Of a stretch of DNA of 64,000 nucleotides, positions 47,328-60,263 are shown piece by piece (within the stretch, counting starts at the first letter, position 1; the number at the start of each line of letters is the position of its first letter). The stretch spans positions 6,321,613-6,385,612 of the forward strand of contig CM018603.1 in NCBI GenBank assembly GCA_009192285.1, in the 5' to 3' direction. A model generated the notes under the pieces. The model searched no databases and was not told where the DNA came from. It was given only the letters and a program-made list of their open reading frames with translations. The DNA comes from Morchella semilibera (taxonomy: Eukaryota; Ascomycota; Pezizomycetes; Pezizales; Morchellaceae). The position numbers were made by a program, and so were the translations under genes.

Positions 47328-50300
47328 ATGGAATCAGATGGTGATGGTGTAAACGAGTTTTTGCAAAGGATTCGGGAGTTGGGGGACAAACGGGACCGCG
47401 AGGATGAGGAACGTGCCCGGAAGCTCGAGGAGGAAATTATAGCGGGGCGGGAAGCAAGGCGAGCCCGGAGAGATGGTTGGTGTTCCTACATGATCGGCCC
47501 AAAGCCGAATACCCCTTTCCCAGAATTTTTGGAAGTGTTTGCTGAGTCTCCACGTAGAACGCGCAAGGTCTTTATCACCTCAGAAGGACTCCCCACTTTC
47601 AGCACCACTAAGTCTCAGGTCGAGCGTGTTGGAGATGTCTTTATCCCGTCCAGGGACTGCAGAGGATACAAGTGGGGGTAGCAGACGGGAAGATTCCGTG
47701 GAATCTGCCATGGACAAACTGACAGGGAGGTTTTCCGCTAGCACATTGAATGATACAGAAACATTGGGGAATGAGCAAGGAAAGGCACCGCGGACACTTT
47801 CCTGGCAGCGAAGGCCTAAATCATTTCATTCATCTGTCTCTAGGCCCACTTCTTTATTATACAAACCGGAAGAGCCCCAGTCTGAAGAAGAGCCGGAGAA
47901 ACGTCGTTCACAGATTGCGCGGGACCTTGGCTCGAAGGACCCATTGTGGTTTCGACAAACATCTGACCGGAGTGCTACATCTGGTGCTCTGCGAAAAGCC
48001 CAAGACGAAAGCATGGATCTCACTGCAAAAATGGCTCTACCAGGAATGTCTTCATCCTTCGGAGGGATGCTTGGAAAACTAGGCTTCGAGGAAGATTCAG
48101 CCCCCGAAACAGATAGAAAAACTCTTTCTAAGCGGGACTCGAACGAAACGTTGTCTTCAACATCAACGTTTCGCGGCCGTAGTGATTCTCTACACTCAAC
48201 AAGTCAATTGACTTCATCCACATCTAGCCCCGGAATCTCTCGTCACACTAGGGGGAACTCTTTTACAAGCAATATTTCTGCACGTTTTGATCCGTCACTG
48301 GTGGGTGGGGGATTTGTTTCGGAGGATGGGTTCACCCGACCCCCAGCAATGAGCCCCAGTCAAGGCCGAATTTCACCTGAACGGAAGGAACGTACACCCA
48401 GTCCGACGAAGGGTTTGGGGGGATTTGTGCAAAGTGCTCTGCTTAAAAGAGAGGGATCTATAAATAAAAGATGGAGCAACTCTCAGCAGCTCGGTTCACT
48501 CTCGCGAAATAGCTCTACGGCTTCAAATAGACACACTTATGGCAATCTAAGAGAGGCCGCGGCCGTGGCTGCAGATGAAGAGGAAGTGGAGGGCGAGGAC
48601 TTGCAGGATGATGAGACTACAGAAGATGAAAGCCAACTCAGTCAGGTCAGCCAAGTCGAGCATAGTCGAGGTAGTTCTTTAAGTGAGCCGAGACTGGCAT
48701 CACCTGGTACATCGGGCGATATTCAATTGTCTCCCCCACCACGGAGTATGTCACCACCAGCGTCGCCCACGAAGACGTTTGATCAGAAAAGATGGAGTCC
48801 AACGAAATCTTCGTGGTTAGAAAGTGCCTTGAAGAAAGGCACAGACAGTAACCCTCCGATGAAACCGTATACCCCACCGAAGGAGAAGCCGCCAGCTAAG
48901 ATCATCGAAAAGAAATTCCCCGATCCAATGGCTCCTCGTCCCCCCACAAATCCTAAACCTTCGACCATCGGATTGAAAAAGCCCCTCAGTATTCCAAACA
49001 TCCCACCATTGCGGCCGTCTAGTATTCCAGACATTCCAGTATTGCGACCTAGCGGTAGCTTAGATACCGTAAAACTGAAACCAGAAATTGGAGAAAAGCC
49101 TGCGGTTTCTTCCTCCAAGCCAGTTTTTAACTCCCCTATGTCAAACAGAACCTCAGTCTTTGAGAAACCCCCCCCACCACCTAAAGAAACCATCAATTTC
49201 CGTGCTGGACTTAAGCCTCGCTCAATGACTGATGCTGCAGGTAAAGAAGAAGACCTGCCATTTCTCAATGCTATGACACGTTTGAGATCCACAAGAACGA
49301 ATAACTATGTGCCAAACAACGAATTGAAAGACAGGATTCTAGCAGGGAAAGCCAATTTACAGGCGACTGCAGGCCCGCAGAAAAATAGGGCGCCAGATCC
49401 GCTCAAAGAAATGGTTCTTTCTGCTAAAGCTTCTCTTACACAATCAGAGCGCCCAATACCGCGTCCCATCGAATCTCCAAAGCCACCAATAGTAACAAGG
49501 CCTCGGCCATCAAGTTTCTCTGCTGCTAAGCAAAACTCGGCGCCAGGAAAACTAGAACAGGGAGAAAAGGGCTCATCGTTGGCGAGTAGATTTAATCCCG
49601 GTCTAGCGAACTTGCTTCAAAGGGGACCCCCTCCAGCATCTGGCCGAAGTGAATCGGGGAATATTACTGGGAGTCAAGAAGATGGCTCTGGGCCCAGCGG
49701 GGGCAAGCAACTAACGCATGTAAGTAACTGTAAAATATTGTAAAATCTTCAACCTTAGTGGAAAGTATTGCCTTTTCCTCCCGTCAACTGACATTTGTTG
49801 CAGATGACAAAAGCAAGAGCACGAGGCCCAAAAAGAAGGGCGCCAACAAAAGTTGAAGGGCCAGACTTACCAGTCAAAGAAACCTCTCGAAGTACGCCTT
49901 CAGCAAGGGAGGCGACTTCTTCACCAGTAATAAAGCAACAGTCCCCGCAAATATCACCTAGGCGTATTGCACCTTATAGGGCATTTGATCTGGTTCCAAA
50001 GCTTAGCCCTAAAACCGAGACGTCTGCCGGACATCCGCAGTTTGCCTCGACACCTAAAGATGTGCCAAAGACCGAGAAAGTTAAACCACCGACGCCTGCT
50101 AAATCCCCTTTATTGAAGGCAGCATCAGCCTCAAGTCTGAGGGAAATGTTTACACAACAGTCATCGGGTACAAAATCCCCTTTAAGTGAAAAATCTTTGT
50201 TTCTACCAGAAGCTTCGCTTTCATCACCTACCACCTCGAGGGTTTCGCTATCGCGCCGTACCTCGGCAAACCCTAATATTAATGAGCTGGGTGAAGATGA

Positions 50301-51793
50301 AGATCCAACCTCGATCAAAGCTAAGAACTGGGGAGCACCAGCAATCTCGAGAACATCATCATTTGTTTCAAGAGGCGATGAGGACTCAAACGAGGATGGG
50401 GATTCACTAGCACCCCTCGAAACTACAAGAAGCCGTGATGAACCATCTCAAATTTTTGGTGGATTCTTCAAAGGACCAGTCACCAAGACACCAAAACTAA
50501 ATTTGGATATTTCTGGTATTTTGATGGCAGGTCATAAAGATACCACTGAGGAAGTTCAGTCTTTGAAGACTGAACTTTCGGAGATTACCGGGTACGGAAA
50601 GTTGCAACCTGTTCCACAAGAGTACGAAAATGTGTTGTTCGACGAAAGCATGTATGTCTGCATCCATACATTCAAGACTCGATTAGGGGCAAAGGGAACA
50701 GAGGTGTATCTTTGGAATGGGGACAAGGTCTCAGAGCCTGCCGTTGAAGATGCACTTCTCTTTGCACGAAAATTGGCAAGAGAAAACGATGGGAAACTGG
50801 TAAGACTTTTGTTGGAATCAAATCATGAATCATACTGAATTATGACAGATTCGTTTGAGGCAAGGACGTGAAACATCCGCTTTTTTCCAAGCTCTTGGCG
50901 GTGTTGTTACCACAAGACGTGGATCTCGCACGAAAATGATAACCGAGAATCCCTTTGTACTCTGTGCGCGCCACTTCATGGGTAGTGTTGCTGTAGACGA
51001 GGTCGACTGCAAAGCATCGAGTCTTTGCTCTGGATTCCCTTTCATTGTTTCGGCCAAGGGTCAAGTCTTTCTCTGGAAAGGGAAAGGCTCCACGACTGAA
51101 GAGATTGGCGTTGCACAGCTCGTAGCGTCTGAAATGTCTAAAGGCGAAGTTCAAGAAATCGACGAAAATAATGAACCTGAAATGTTCTTTGACATTCTGG
51201 ATGGCAGCAGCGAGGACCGGGCTTCCGCCGACTATTGGCACCTGAAGCCTGCCTACAGTTCGTACAACACTAGGCTCTTTAGGATTGATCTGGAGTCTAA
51301 TACAAAGGTAAACAAAATTCATTTCGTGCAAATATGGGGCTAATAATGTTTTTTGTGTTAAGGTGATCGAGGTTTCACCATATTGTCAATCAGATCTGAA
51401 CCAGTCAGAGATTTATGTTGTGGATGCATTCTTTGAGCTTTACATGTATGTTTTACACCGGGTTCATTGTACAATAGAATGCTTTTTGGGGTTAGGTCTG
51501 AGACTAATATTTGGTACAGTGTTCTTGGCGCCAACTCACAATCTAAGAGGCCCGAATTCCAGTCAGCACTGCAGTTCGCACAAGATTACGCTATCCTCGC
51601 AGCAACCGTAGATAATCGACCATTTATTCCGGTTAGCAGTGTCATCGTGGGTGGCGCTCCCAGAGAGTTTAAAGTACTTTTTAGAAATTGGGAGGATGCA
51701 AAGATCCCAACAAGTTGGCTACCATCAAGGAAGCCTAGTTTACGGCTTGTTGGTTTGACAGCGGCCATGGAAGCTATGAAAGGTATTGAATAG
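47328..51793 (+). CDS. DUF4045 protein with C-terminal gelsolin/villin repeats
   Basis: Probable actin-binding or cortical protein of filamentous fungi. Exons 47328-47475, 47558-49719, 49804-50799, 50849-51307, 51363-51445 and 51520-51793 join in frame to 1373 residues. The start MESDGDGVNEFLQRIRELGDK begins a charged coiled coil (about residues 1-50), followed by ERARSLSP. A long Ser/Pro/Lys-rich disordered region (DUF4045) then carries polyproline-type blocks (PPLRPSSIPDIPVLRPS, EKPPPPPKE) and ends near HMTKARARGPKRRAP. Three gelsolin-like domains follow from about residue 1030: YVCIHTFKTRLGAKGTEVYLWNGD, then PFIVSAKGQVFLWKGKGST, then TRLFRIDL plus EIYVVDAFFELYIVLGA. The last motif requires the splice at 51446-51519, whose branch-like ACTAAT lies just before the acceptor. 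The gene is intact. It converges on the ALO1-type gene. Confidence 0.88.
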
Positions 51794-52816
51794 AGAGTTA
51801 CTCGTAACTAAAATAAAAACGGCAACGATTGAACGAATTAAACGGTCTTGGTTTAGTAGGTTGGGAACGGGACAGCGGGAGCGGGTCGGACCTTTCACTT
51901 CCTTGGGCATTTCATTGGGGGCTATATTTCTTTTATTTCGATATACTTGTCATACCTTTGCGCATTACACACATAGTGTTTTTCTTATGTTACCCCCTTT
52001 CTTTTGCTTCTGGACATTTTCATTTTCCTCCTATCATACCTAGCACAGAGGAGTTCTTCATACATCGGTTTTTGCATTTATCCAAAAGTCTAAACCCGGC
52101 GCCTGAAACATATTGTATTGCATTGCGGGGTGGGGTGGGTGGGGTGGTGTTCATAGCAGTTCAATACCATCTTTTTTTTATTATTATTTATTATATCTTT
52201 ACCATCAGGCCAGATCACATGACCTTTGTGCCTGTAAGTTGAGAGGAACATGCCGTTGACGGTTGAAGCCTTCGCTGCAGGTGGCTTGTGTAACTTTGCA
52301 TCAAGTACCGGCCGGAACAAGCCCTGAGGGAACGAAAAAGAAAAAAGAAAAAAAGAAAAGAAAAAGAAAAAGGAAACCTTTCCACCCTTGCAGTGCTACT
52401 AAATACACAATTTATTTATTTACTCGTTCCCCAGTAAGACCATCCTTTGGAGAGCCCTAAACTCCCCTTGTGGTAACAGGGCGGATAGAAGGGTGGGAAG
52501 GAAAAAGAAATTATAGAGATAAGTGAGAAATATAGAATACAACGTGTATCATGGTATGGGGTTGCAACCTGAATATGTCGTGAGAGGCAGGAAGCTCCCG
52601 GACCACTCGAGTTTCCGCATCTATTCCCACAGAAAGGGATGTGCGAATTAAAAAAAAAAAAGAGCTAATGAACCAACCACCCACATGAGCAGCCACCAAT
52701 AGTAATAATTGAATTCAAAAAGCAGAAGGAGATGTAATATCTAGAAATAGTCCTACTACGACCACCAAGTTGTGCGAACTCCAATGAAAACCTCCGCCCT
52801 TTCTACCACCGGCAGT
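51794..52816. other. Convergent intergenic region
   Basis: 3' flanks of the gelsolin-repeat gene and the lactone oxidase. It contains an A/G-rich tract (52333-52375), G-rich GGGGTG repeats near 52125 and A/T runs. No gene is evident. Confidence 0.7.
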
Positions 52817-54597
52817 CTACTCCGGAAGCAGATTCCTCTCCAACCACCCACTTCGGAATACTCCCTGCGGGTCCAACTCTTCCCTGAGCTTACACCAATC
52901 GCCCAGCTTCGGATACATCTGCCCAAACTCTTCTTTGGTGGCTGTCGTAAAGTTCTTTGCCCAATGGGGCTTGCCGCCAAGATCCTTCATGAGGTATTCA
53001 AACGCCTCGTAGTACCTCTCCCACTCGGGCGGGTTCCGAAGGAATGGTCTATACAGTGTTGCATTTAGGTAGAGGGTGGGCCCCGATTGGTAGGATTGGT
53101 CGAGCCATGGCTTTTCGGGCTGTAATGTCGTGTCGGAAACGCGGACCTCGATGGGGGCATGGACGAAGATGCCACGGGAGGAGAAGGGAATTCCGGAGAC
53201 ATTTTCCGTGTCTCCAGTTAACCAGGCTTGTAGGCGAGTTATTGCCTCTGGACCCTTTTCTAGAGGGATGGCCCACTGTGAAGGGTCAGAAGAGATCATC
53301 CTGGAAGAAGAAGAATAAAATGATGACTGCATAAGAAAAGAAACAAATACGTGATGCGGACGGGAATGGAACAAAATTGCATGTTCTTCCATCCAGCTCA
53401 ATGCCCAATATATGTGTTCAGTCTCCCAGCCCTCACACATATCAACTAAAGAACTCCGGTTCTCCCACTTGATGTGCCAGCTCCTCCTCTTCCTTAATCA
53501 CTCTTGAACCAAGCGGTTTCTCAAAACAATCGAAACATATATAAATAGGAAGAACGAATTATATTTACCTCATTGACGAATTGCGAGAACAGGCAATCCA
53601 TAGTCAACGCCTCATAGCTCTTCTGGACTGCATTCCCGGTCTCACCCTCACTCCACCCATACTGCATATAAAACACATACCTCTCGACAATCGGCATAAA
53701 CGGCGGCACCCAAGTTGCCAGATACAGCAAAAACTCGTATGAAAATCGTCCAAGACTCGCTGCATACCAACTTGGTGGCCTCTCCCGCAATGGATCTTTG
53801 GTCTTATCCGCCTGCCAGATTATAGACCGCCCAGAATACGGGAACCACCACACCCGAACGAACTCTTCCCGAGTCCATAGATCCTTATTCCACGCCTTGA
53901 GCATATTGGGGGTCTTTATGATGTCTTGATGCCATTTCAGGTTATAGGCCGGAACTGCCTGAAATGTGACATGCGTTATGATACCCAAACCTCCCAGCGA
54001 CACCAACGCAGCATGATAGAGGTCACTATTCTCCGCTGGACTACACCTGACACTCTCACCACTTGCCAACATGAGGGTAATGCCAATGATTGCCTGGGCC
54101 AATGTCCCATGTCTTAGCGATGACCCATGTGTATTTGTCGCAATAGCACCCGCAACACTCTGGGCCGTGATGCTTCCCAGATTCGGCATAGCCCATCCGC
54201 GCTTTTCCAGCTCGTCTGCTAGCTGATACAGCCGTATGCCTGCTTCAAGTTCCAACTGCATCTCTTCCTTCCGCTCCGCTATCACTGACGAGAAACCATC
54301 CAAGTTCACGATCCATGACGATGTACATGTCAGGTCCGATGGCGAGTGCCCAGACCCAACAACAATAATCTTTTTACCATTTTGGCGGGCGAGGGTCACG
54401 ATGAGTTTGATTTCAGGCACTGATTGCGGCCGCAGGTAGAGCTCGGGGTTGGAGAAATGTGTTTTGGCCCATGTGTGGTGCCTATGATTGAGGGATGCAC
54501 GGAAGGGAATATGGGTTTTGGTAATGGGATCCCAAGAAAGTGCCGAGATTTGGTCGGAGGTGTATCTGTAAAACTCCGAGTACGCCTGGGGGTCCAT
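52817..54597 (-). CDS. ALO1: D-arabinono-1,4-lactone oxidase family flavoprotein
   Basis: Likely oxidises D-arabinono-1,4-lactone (or a related sugar lactone) with oxygen, the last step of erythroascorbate synthesis, with FAD as cofactor. Minus-strand exons 54597-53569 and 53275-52817 give 495 residues, against 526 in yeast Alo1. The FAD-binding (VAO-type) domain shows HHTWAKTHFSNPELYLRP, VVGSGHSPSDLTCTSSW (His of GHS is the usual covalent FAD site in this family), GSITAQSVAGAIATNTHGSS and LGGLGIITHVTFQ. The ALO C-terminal domain shows MDCLFSQFVNE-WAIPLEKGPEAI, spanning the intron, and KPHWAKNF, the HWAK signature. The 293-bp intron is the longest in the window, and only the acceptor at 53276 keeps the conserved junction. 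The start gives MDPQAYSEFYRY, a short cytosolic-looking N-terminus with no clear signal. The gene is intact. Confidence 0.9.
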
Positions 54598-56751
54598 ATC
54601 AGGAATTTTTGCAGGAGGTATAATGATATTCCGACCTATCTCGAGTGGGTAAATTGGATGGAAGGCAATTGGATTAGGTGTTGTCAGGTGTGTATAAAGT
54701 CTTTTTTTTTTCTTTTCCTTTTTCTTTTTTCTTTTTGGCTTGTCTAAGTGGCTAGTTGAGATCGATGCTGCAAGGGACTACCGATCTCCCTCGGAGAGTA
54801 ACGGAACCTGGGAAGGGGACGAACAGATGCAGTATCGAAGAGTAAGAGTATGGAGGCGAAGAAGGAAGGAACAACGGGAGGGGGTATGTAAGATGATATA
54901 TGTATGCAAACTATAATGAGAAATGTAACCGTACGTACTCTACCTATATACTTATGTAGTAGCAGAGGGGTAATTGTTTCGCTGTTTCACCCCGCCATTT
55001 ATATTCACAAGCCAGGTCGAATCTGGCAGAATAACAACGTGGTCTAGTGACCTTCGGACTGTAGAACATCCCGCCACCTTGTGTATCGCATTGCGTCGCA
55101 CATCCCGTGTACCGGGCACCACACCGCACATATCGTTCGCGGGGGGCTTTTTGGTGGTGTCGGAAGTGGTGGTGGTGATGGTGGGGTATCTCGGAGTGAG
55201 AATAGAGAAGTGTATCTGCAATTCTCGATTGTTGGCGATCTTAATGCGATACCGTGATCACCACGCATCCTCCCTCCTCCTGCCAATCAATTGAGTGGGT
55301 ATGGTAAGGTACTACTATATACATCTAAGTAAATACATGTATGCAGTCGGAGGAGCGTGGTGGGCCCATAGGTAATACATTGACAGGCATGATACCTAGC
55401 TGAAAGTCCGAACGAGATGTGACTGCGCGTGCGTATATGTAGTAGTTCTTGAGGTTGTTTGGCTGACAGGCACAAGGATTAGAGGTTGTAGACTGCTCAC
55501 CTAGAGGGTTATACAGCCAGTAAGTAATAAACACTGCGGCAATCGGATCAAAGTAGGAAATAATGTGCATTAGACAGCTTCCCCCTCACTGGAACAGATA
55601 TTGATTGGTTGATGTTTGGTTAGTAAGACAGGTAAAGAGGCCAGTTACAACGACGATATTTCCCTTCTTGTCCCGCTGAGGGGGGTGTTCCGGTGGAGGG
55701 GGAAGGCGTATCAGTGTATTTTCAATTGATGAGCGGAGTAGAGTCAAGAAACGTGACCAGGGTATCAATTTGAGTTGCACCGCTGACCGCATTACATGAT
55801 GTATCCCTCAAGCTGTCAATGCTGACCCCCTATAATAGAGGGTCGGAGTTTTGTATGGGAGGTCAGTTATGGAGCGAGAAGGCCTAAAGGCCGGGTGTGC
55901 CAACTTCAGAGGAATTATTTTTTTTGTATGGGAATCTGAGAAGATGCCACCGTTAGTCTAGGCACTAGCTAGTACCATTATGAGAATATATCTCCAATTT
56001 CCGTATGATTGATTGGCTGATTCTTTAAACAACACCGAAGTTTACACACCTACCACCCATAACCTCAAGCAATATTTAATAGCAAAAGTCACTGACTTTT
56101 GCTTTTTCGTGGGGGGGATAACAAATCAAATCATTAATCCCCAAGAACTTGCCATCTTCAAGGCTGTGGGTATCACCGTAGGTATCATGTATCATGGTGA
56201 CATGACATGTCACTCTACATGTTGTACCTTCGCCGAATCCCAGTATTGCGCGTCTAACTCGTCAATGGTTCAATGTTTATGAGGGGTGAACAAGTTGTTC
56301 ATTTTTGGTACAACCCAATGACGACATCCAGCTCTTTGTGGTAGAGTGACAGGCAGCCTGAAGTATCAAATAGGGAAAGTTGGCATGTCAAGTCCTACAA
56401 AAGACCATCAACGAAGTTAAGGGGATAAATAAGACCATCTTTCTATATAAGTATTGGCTCATTAATGATCTTTTCTAGTAAGTACAAGAAACGTAAATAC
56501 TCAAGATAGCTAGAACATCGCCAACCGCTAGCGGGGGAGATAGCATCGGTAGATGCAAGTACCGAACGTGAGCCCTAATGCGTTTCGATCAGCATCTGGG
56601 CTTGCCCAACATGTTATCGTGAATAAGCAGAAGAGAGGGAAAAAAAACACAAGCCATTTTGGGACTTGAGGAGGTGATCGCACCATGAAAGAGGGGCATC
56701 AAGCTCTATCTCCCGAGATGGTGGTTCTAGCAGCTAGTCCCCTTTCCCTTG
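54598..56751. other. Intergenic spacer
   Basis: Promoter side of the lactone oxidase (C/T-rich on its coding strand near 54700-54740), then AT-rich DNA with no gene I can support. There is one TACATGTA site (55334) and a near-perfect palindrome GTGACATGACATGTCAC at 56197-56213. Confidence 0.6.
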
Positions 56752-57090
56752 TCAATGACTGAAAAAGAGAAAAAAATACGAGGCTCTTACCATGCCAGCA
56801 ACCGACCATGGAACTTTTACATAAAGCGGGCTTGCCGAACCGTCCCCCTCCCCCTCCGGCAGAGAAGATGAGGGTAAATCGCTGGCATCAAAAACGCCAT
56901 TGGCAATCCTTGCATAACTACCGGTGCCTTGCGCCTCATTCGACGTCCGACCAGACAAGTAAAAAAACGTGATCATGTCTGTGTGTTTGCATCTACATAC
57001 TGGATCATCGGACGGCCAGGGTTTAACAGGATCCGATGGATCTTCATGGTTAGCCCTAAGCGAAGGGAAGCAACACAAGAGATCTGCCAT
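56752..57090 (-). CDS. Possible small fungal protein of unknown function
   Basis: A minus-strand frame of 112 codons starts MADLLCCFPSLRANHEDPSD and continues KPWPSDDP, then SYARIANGVFDASDLP and ASPLYVKVPWSVAGM. This is more gene-like than the shadow frames around it: a hydrophobic/Cys start, then an acidic, Pro/Ser-rich stretch. Two introns are plausible. A 66-bp one (57000-56935, GTATGT donor, stop-free) would skip the Cys-rich middle. One starting at the GTAAGA after GGCATG (56790) would give a short extra exon in place of the Phe-rich tail. I do not recognise a family. Transcript data would be needed to fix the structure. Confidence 0.4.
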   Translation of the reverse strand: MADLLCCFPSLRANHEDPSDPVKPWPSDDPVCRCKHTDMITFFYLSGRTSNEAQGTGSYARIANGVFDASDLPSSSLPEGEGDGSASPLYVKVPWSVAGMVRASYFFLFFSH

Positions 57091-59054
57091 CCCATGCCTT
57101 TCTAATTCTATTCATCCCTCCGGGCACGGTACAGCGATGGGGAAATTTATTGTAAAAGTATGATACGAGTCCTATTGGCTGGCCCCTGTTTCTACAATAA
57201 TTTCCCCATCACTATATGAAGGAAGGAAGGAAGAAAGGAAGAGAAAAGAGGGGTCTATGATGCCCTCAATGCACATAAAAGATTCTATTATGATACTTGG
57301 TGTTAAGAGGGGGAGAAGGTGAGGTCTACGATAATGCTAATAAGGGAGGAGGAGGGCGAGGAGGATGAGAGAATAAGGAGGACAAGGAACGAGGGAAAAT
57401 GAGTGTATGGGAAGCATGATGATGATGAAGAGGGGCAGATGAAGAGCCTCAGGGGGAGGATAAGCAACCTCAGATCTGATGACAGAGACGGATCCATGGA
57501 GCTGTACCGAAGATCTGTTGTTAAGCGGAGATGTCCTGTCCCGGTACTCTTTGTATCATAGCTTCGCACTCGTTGATTACCACCCAGTCAAACGGTGCGG
57601 CACGTCCCACATAACGCATGGAAACATCCGACCACATCCCCCCCCCCCTAACTTCTAAGCCGCCTTCCTACCAACCACGTGGGAAATATTTTCTAGAAAT
57701 CACACCCGTACTACAAATAGGTACCGGAGGGGAGCTAGCTACTTACCAAGACAGTTATACCTGCTATTTCATGATGATGATGATGGAAATTGTGCCTGTC
57801 AAGGCTTCTTGAGCACCATCCGATGTGTTATAAAGCCCTATCTCACAAAGACCGGGTGAACAGCCTCGTGGAGAGTCAGGTAAATGCATGATGATGGATA
57901 TACTTAGGTGTCATAAACGATAAAGCCGGCGTTTTACATGTACTCAGTACTAGTTCGCAATGACTGAACTGTTCGGTGCGTTACCTCGTTTTGGGGCCGT
58001 AATCAATACTTTGTTAGATGGTTGTGGTTACCCCCGCCCATTGCACCACTAATCTCAAACAACATCAACTGAGATCTAGTACACAATCTCTATTGGAGTG
58101 ACCCATTACCAAATTTGGTAGATAGAACTACACATGTTCTACAAAGCGCACTGCAAATATTAAAGTATTACTACACTGTTACTCCCAATAATTTGCATTA
58201 GAGGAGAGAAAGAGCCCAGGCTCGTCATGTCAGTCAGTCAGTATATTGCATTATCATAACCATAGGTAGGCTTTTAGTATAGCACTAGGCGGTTAGATCT
58301 AGGAAGTCGCACAAGTCTTCTATCTTGCTAGCTAAAATCCTTGTAGATAATCTATTTGCTCCTCCAGTCTCGTAGCAAAGTAGGGTGAGCAATTCTCCGT
58401 AGAGGCTTAGTTTTCCCGAAAACAACGACTCCAAACTTCGCTAGCTACAACCTCCGGAGAGTAAGTTGTATGCCCCGCGTTCTCGGTTCATCTCGCTTCT
58501 CAATAGCTAGTGCCGTTTCGTAGTGCCGAGGCTTACTCCGGCCGCTTTTAATGGCATAACCAACCAACAAACATCGGTGCCTTTTTTCTTTGCACGGAGC
58601 AGGAGGAGCTAGCCATAGCAAGTAGCGACTAATATGTCATCACCAAACCTCACGCGACCCAGCCTAAGGGGGAGGCAGCGAAGCAAGCCTTGAAGAGGGA
58701 AAGGGTTAGAATCCAAAACCACCTGGAAGGTGACCCTACGGCGGAAGTTCTGCGTATTCAATGCGAGGAGGCTTCCATGAAACATCTTTATAGCTACATG
58801 TTAGAAGAAACATATTACATTTCAGATGCCCAGGAGCTGTATATAACCCTTTACCCCTCGACTTGGACCCCATCCTGTTTTACCAACTACAGACAATTGC
58901 AATACCTAGAGAAGAGTTAGATCGAATATACACTCACTACTACTATCACTCATAATCAGTACCCAAACACTCCTTTTATTACTCACATTACATCAATCCT
59001 CTTCCTTCTTCCTTGATTCTAAGCTCCGGTAGCTCAAAATTTTATATATTCAAT
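57091..59054. other. Intergenic spacer
   Basis: Purine-rich tract of GGAA and GAGGA repeats (57215-57470), a C9-10 run near 57640, GATGAT repeats near 57770, one TACATGTA (57935) and an AT-rich remainder. No convincing gene. The last 100 bp are pyrimidine-rich and lead into the NmrA-like gene. Confidence 0.6.
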
Positions 59055-60263
59055 ATGTCTTCATCTTACAGACCCGTAGTTGCCATCGCCGGTCTGAATG
59101 GTGCCTTAGGCCAGGCCACTCTTGATGCTCTACTATCACCACAATTTTCATCAAGTTTTCAGCTGCCAATCAGAGTTCTCATGAGAGATCCTTCTAGTTT
59201 CCGTGGCCCTATCCACTCCGCTGTAATGGTATGCATTTTGCACCTGGAAAGAAATAAAAATAAAAAAAAATACTTGGTTCTTCTATTTTTATTTTTCGGG
59301 ATTACTAACTCTTGGGGTCCAGGCCGTATATCTCGGTGTTGACTACGAAGACCCTGAGGTCCTTGATGATGCCCTAGAAAACGTCGATGTAGTCATTAAC
59401 CTTCTTGGAAGTATGTCTTCTTCACCCCTCCTGTTTCAAATTTCTGAAACTTCGTTTCTCAAGCGATTTCCCAAATGCGCCATATATGGTGAGGCTGACA
59501 TAGGTGCGCATAAAGTGTACCCAAGGTCGTGGATCAGCCTTGGCGACGCCGCCTATCGATGTGGTGCAAAGCTGTACATCCCATCCGAATTGTAAGTCTA
59601 TCCCGAACTCGAAACCTATCCCGGGCATTAACCCATTCCCGCTCCCATGTAATAAAAAAAGATCAGATCAGTAATGCTTATGTTACTTTTCTTTGCAGTG
59701 GTCCTGATCACCGAATGTTCACATTCCCATCGCCTCTATCATCCAAGCAAGAGCAATCCCAGCGCTCCCGTGAAGACGGCATCAAAACTGTACAAATATT
59801 CTGTGGGATGCTCATGGAGTACGTAATCCCGTCTGGCTCTTGGTTTGGCGTCGATCTGCCAAACAGGCATATAGATGCCGTTGTTCCCGGCGGTGGGCGT
59901 GCGGAGCCCAAGATCTCGTTCACATCAATTGGCGATGTTGCTATGGCTATAGCGTCCGTAGCCAGACACAGACCTAGTACTCTGCCTGATGTGATCCATG
60001 TAGCCGGTGACACTTGCACCTTGAGGCAGCTGGGGGAGTACTGGCAGGCAATTACTAGGTCAAAGGTGCACGTTGTGACAACGGATTTGGCAAGCTTCAA
60101 GCAGGGGGTGCTTGAGAGAGGATCGTCGAATGTCGCACATTATTATAGGTTGGCCGCGGGAGAGGGTTTGCTGAACTACGGGTCGTCGAATGCGAATGCC
60201 TGGTTAAGCGCAGGCGTGCATTGGCAATGGAAGAGTATACAGCAGCAAATAGCCGGTAATTAG
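59055..60263 (+). CDS. NmrA-like / isoflavone-reductase-like NAD(P)-binding protein
   Basis: Atypical short-chain dehydrogenase fold binding NAD(P)H. Members are either reductases of small aromatic substrates or redox-sensing regulators. Exons 59055-59228, 59323-59410, 59504-59591 and 59699-60263 give 304 residues, normal for the family. The N-terminal Rossmann motif is VVAIAGLNGALGQATL (G-x-x-G-x-x-G). A strand with a charged turn, LPIRVLMRD, may select NADP. The VDVVINLLGS strand is followed by the family hallmark LYIPSEFGPD, which is only formed by joining exons 3 and 4. The C-terminal half has FTSIGDVAMAIASVARH and HVAGDTCTLRQLGEYW, as in NmrA proteins. All phases agree and the gene is intact. 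Its substrate and any partner are unknown, and the neighbours give no pathway hint. Confidence 0.87.

Noticed and set aside
53276-53440. Upstream extension of the lactone oxidase second exon as coding sequence
   Set aside because: The conserved junction FVNE-WAIPLEKG requires the acceptor at 53276. The upstream frame (SSFYSSSSRM) is intronic.
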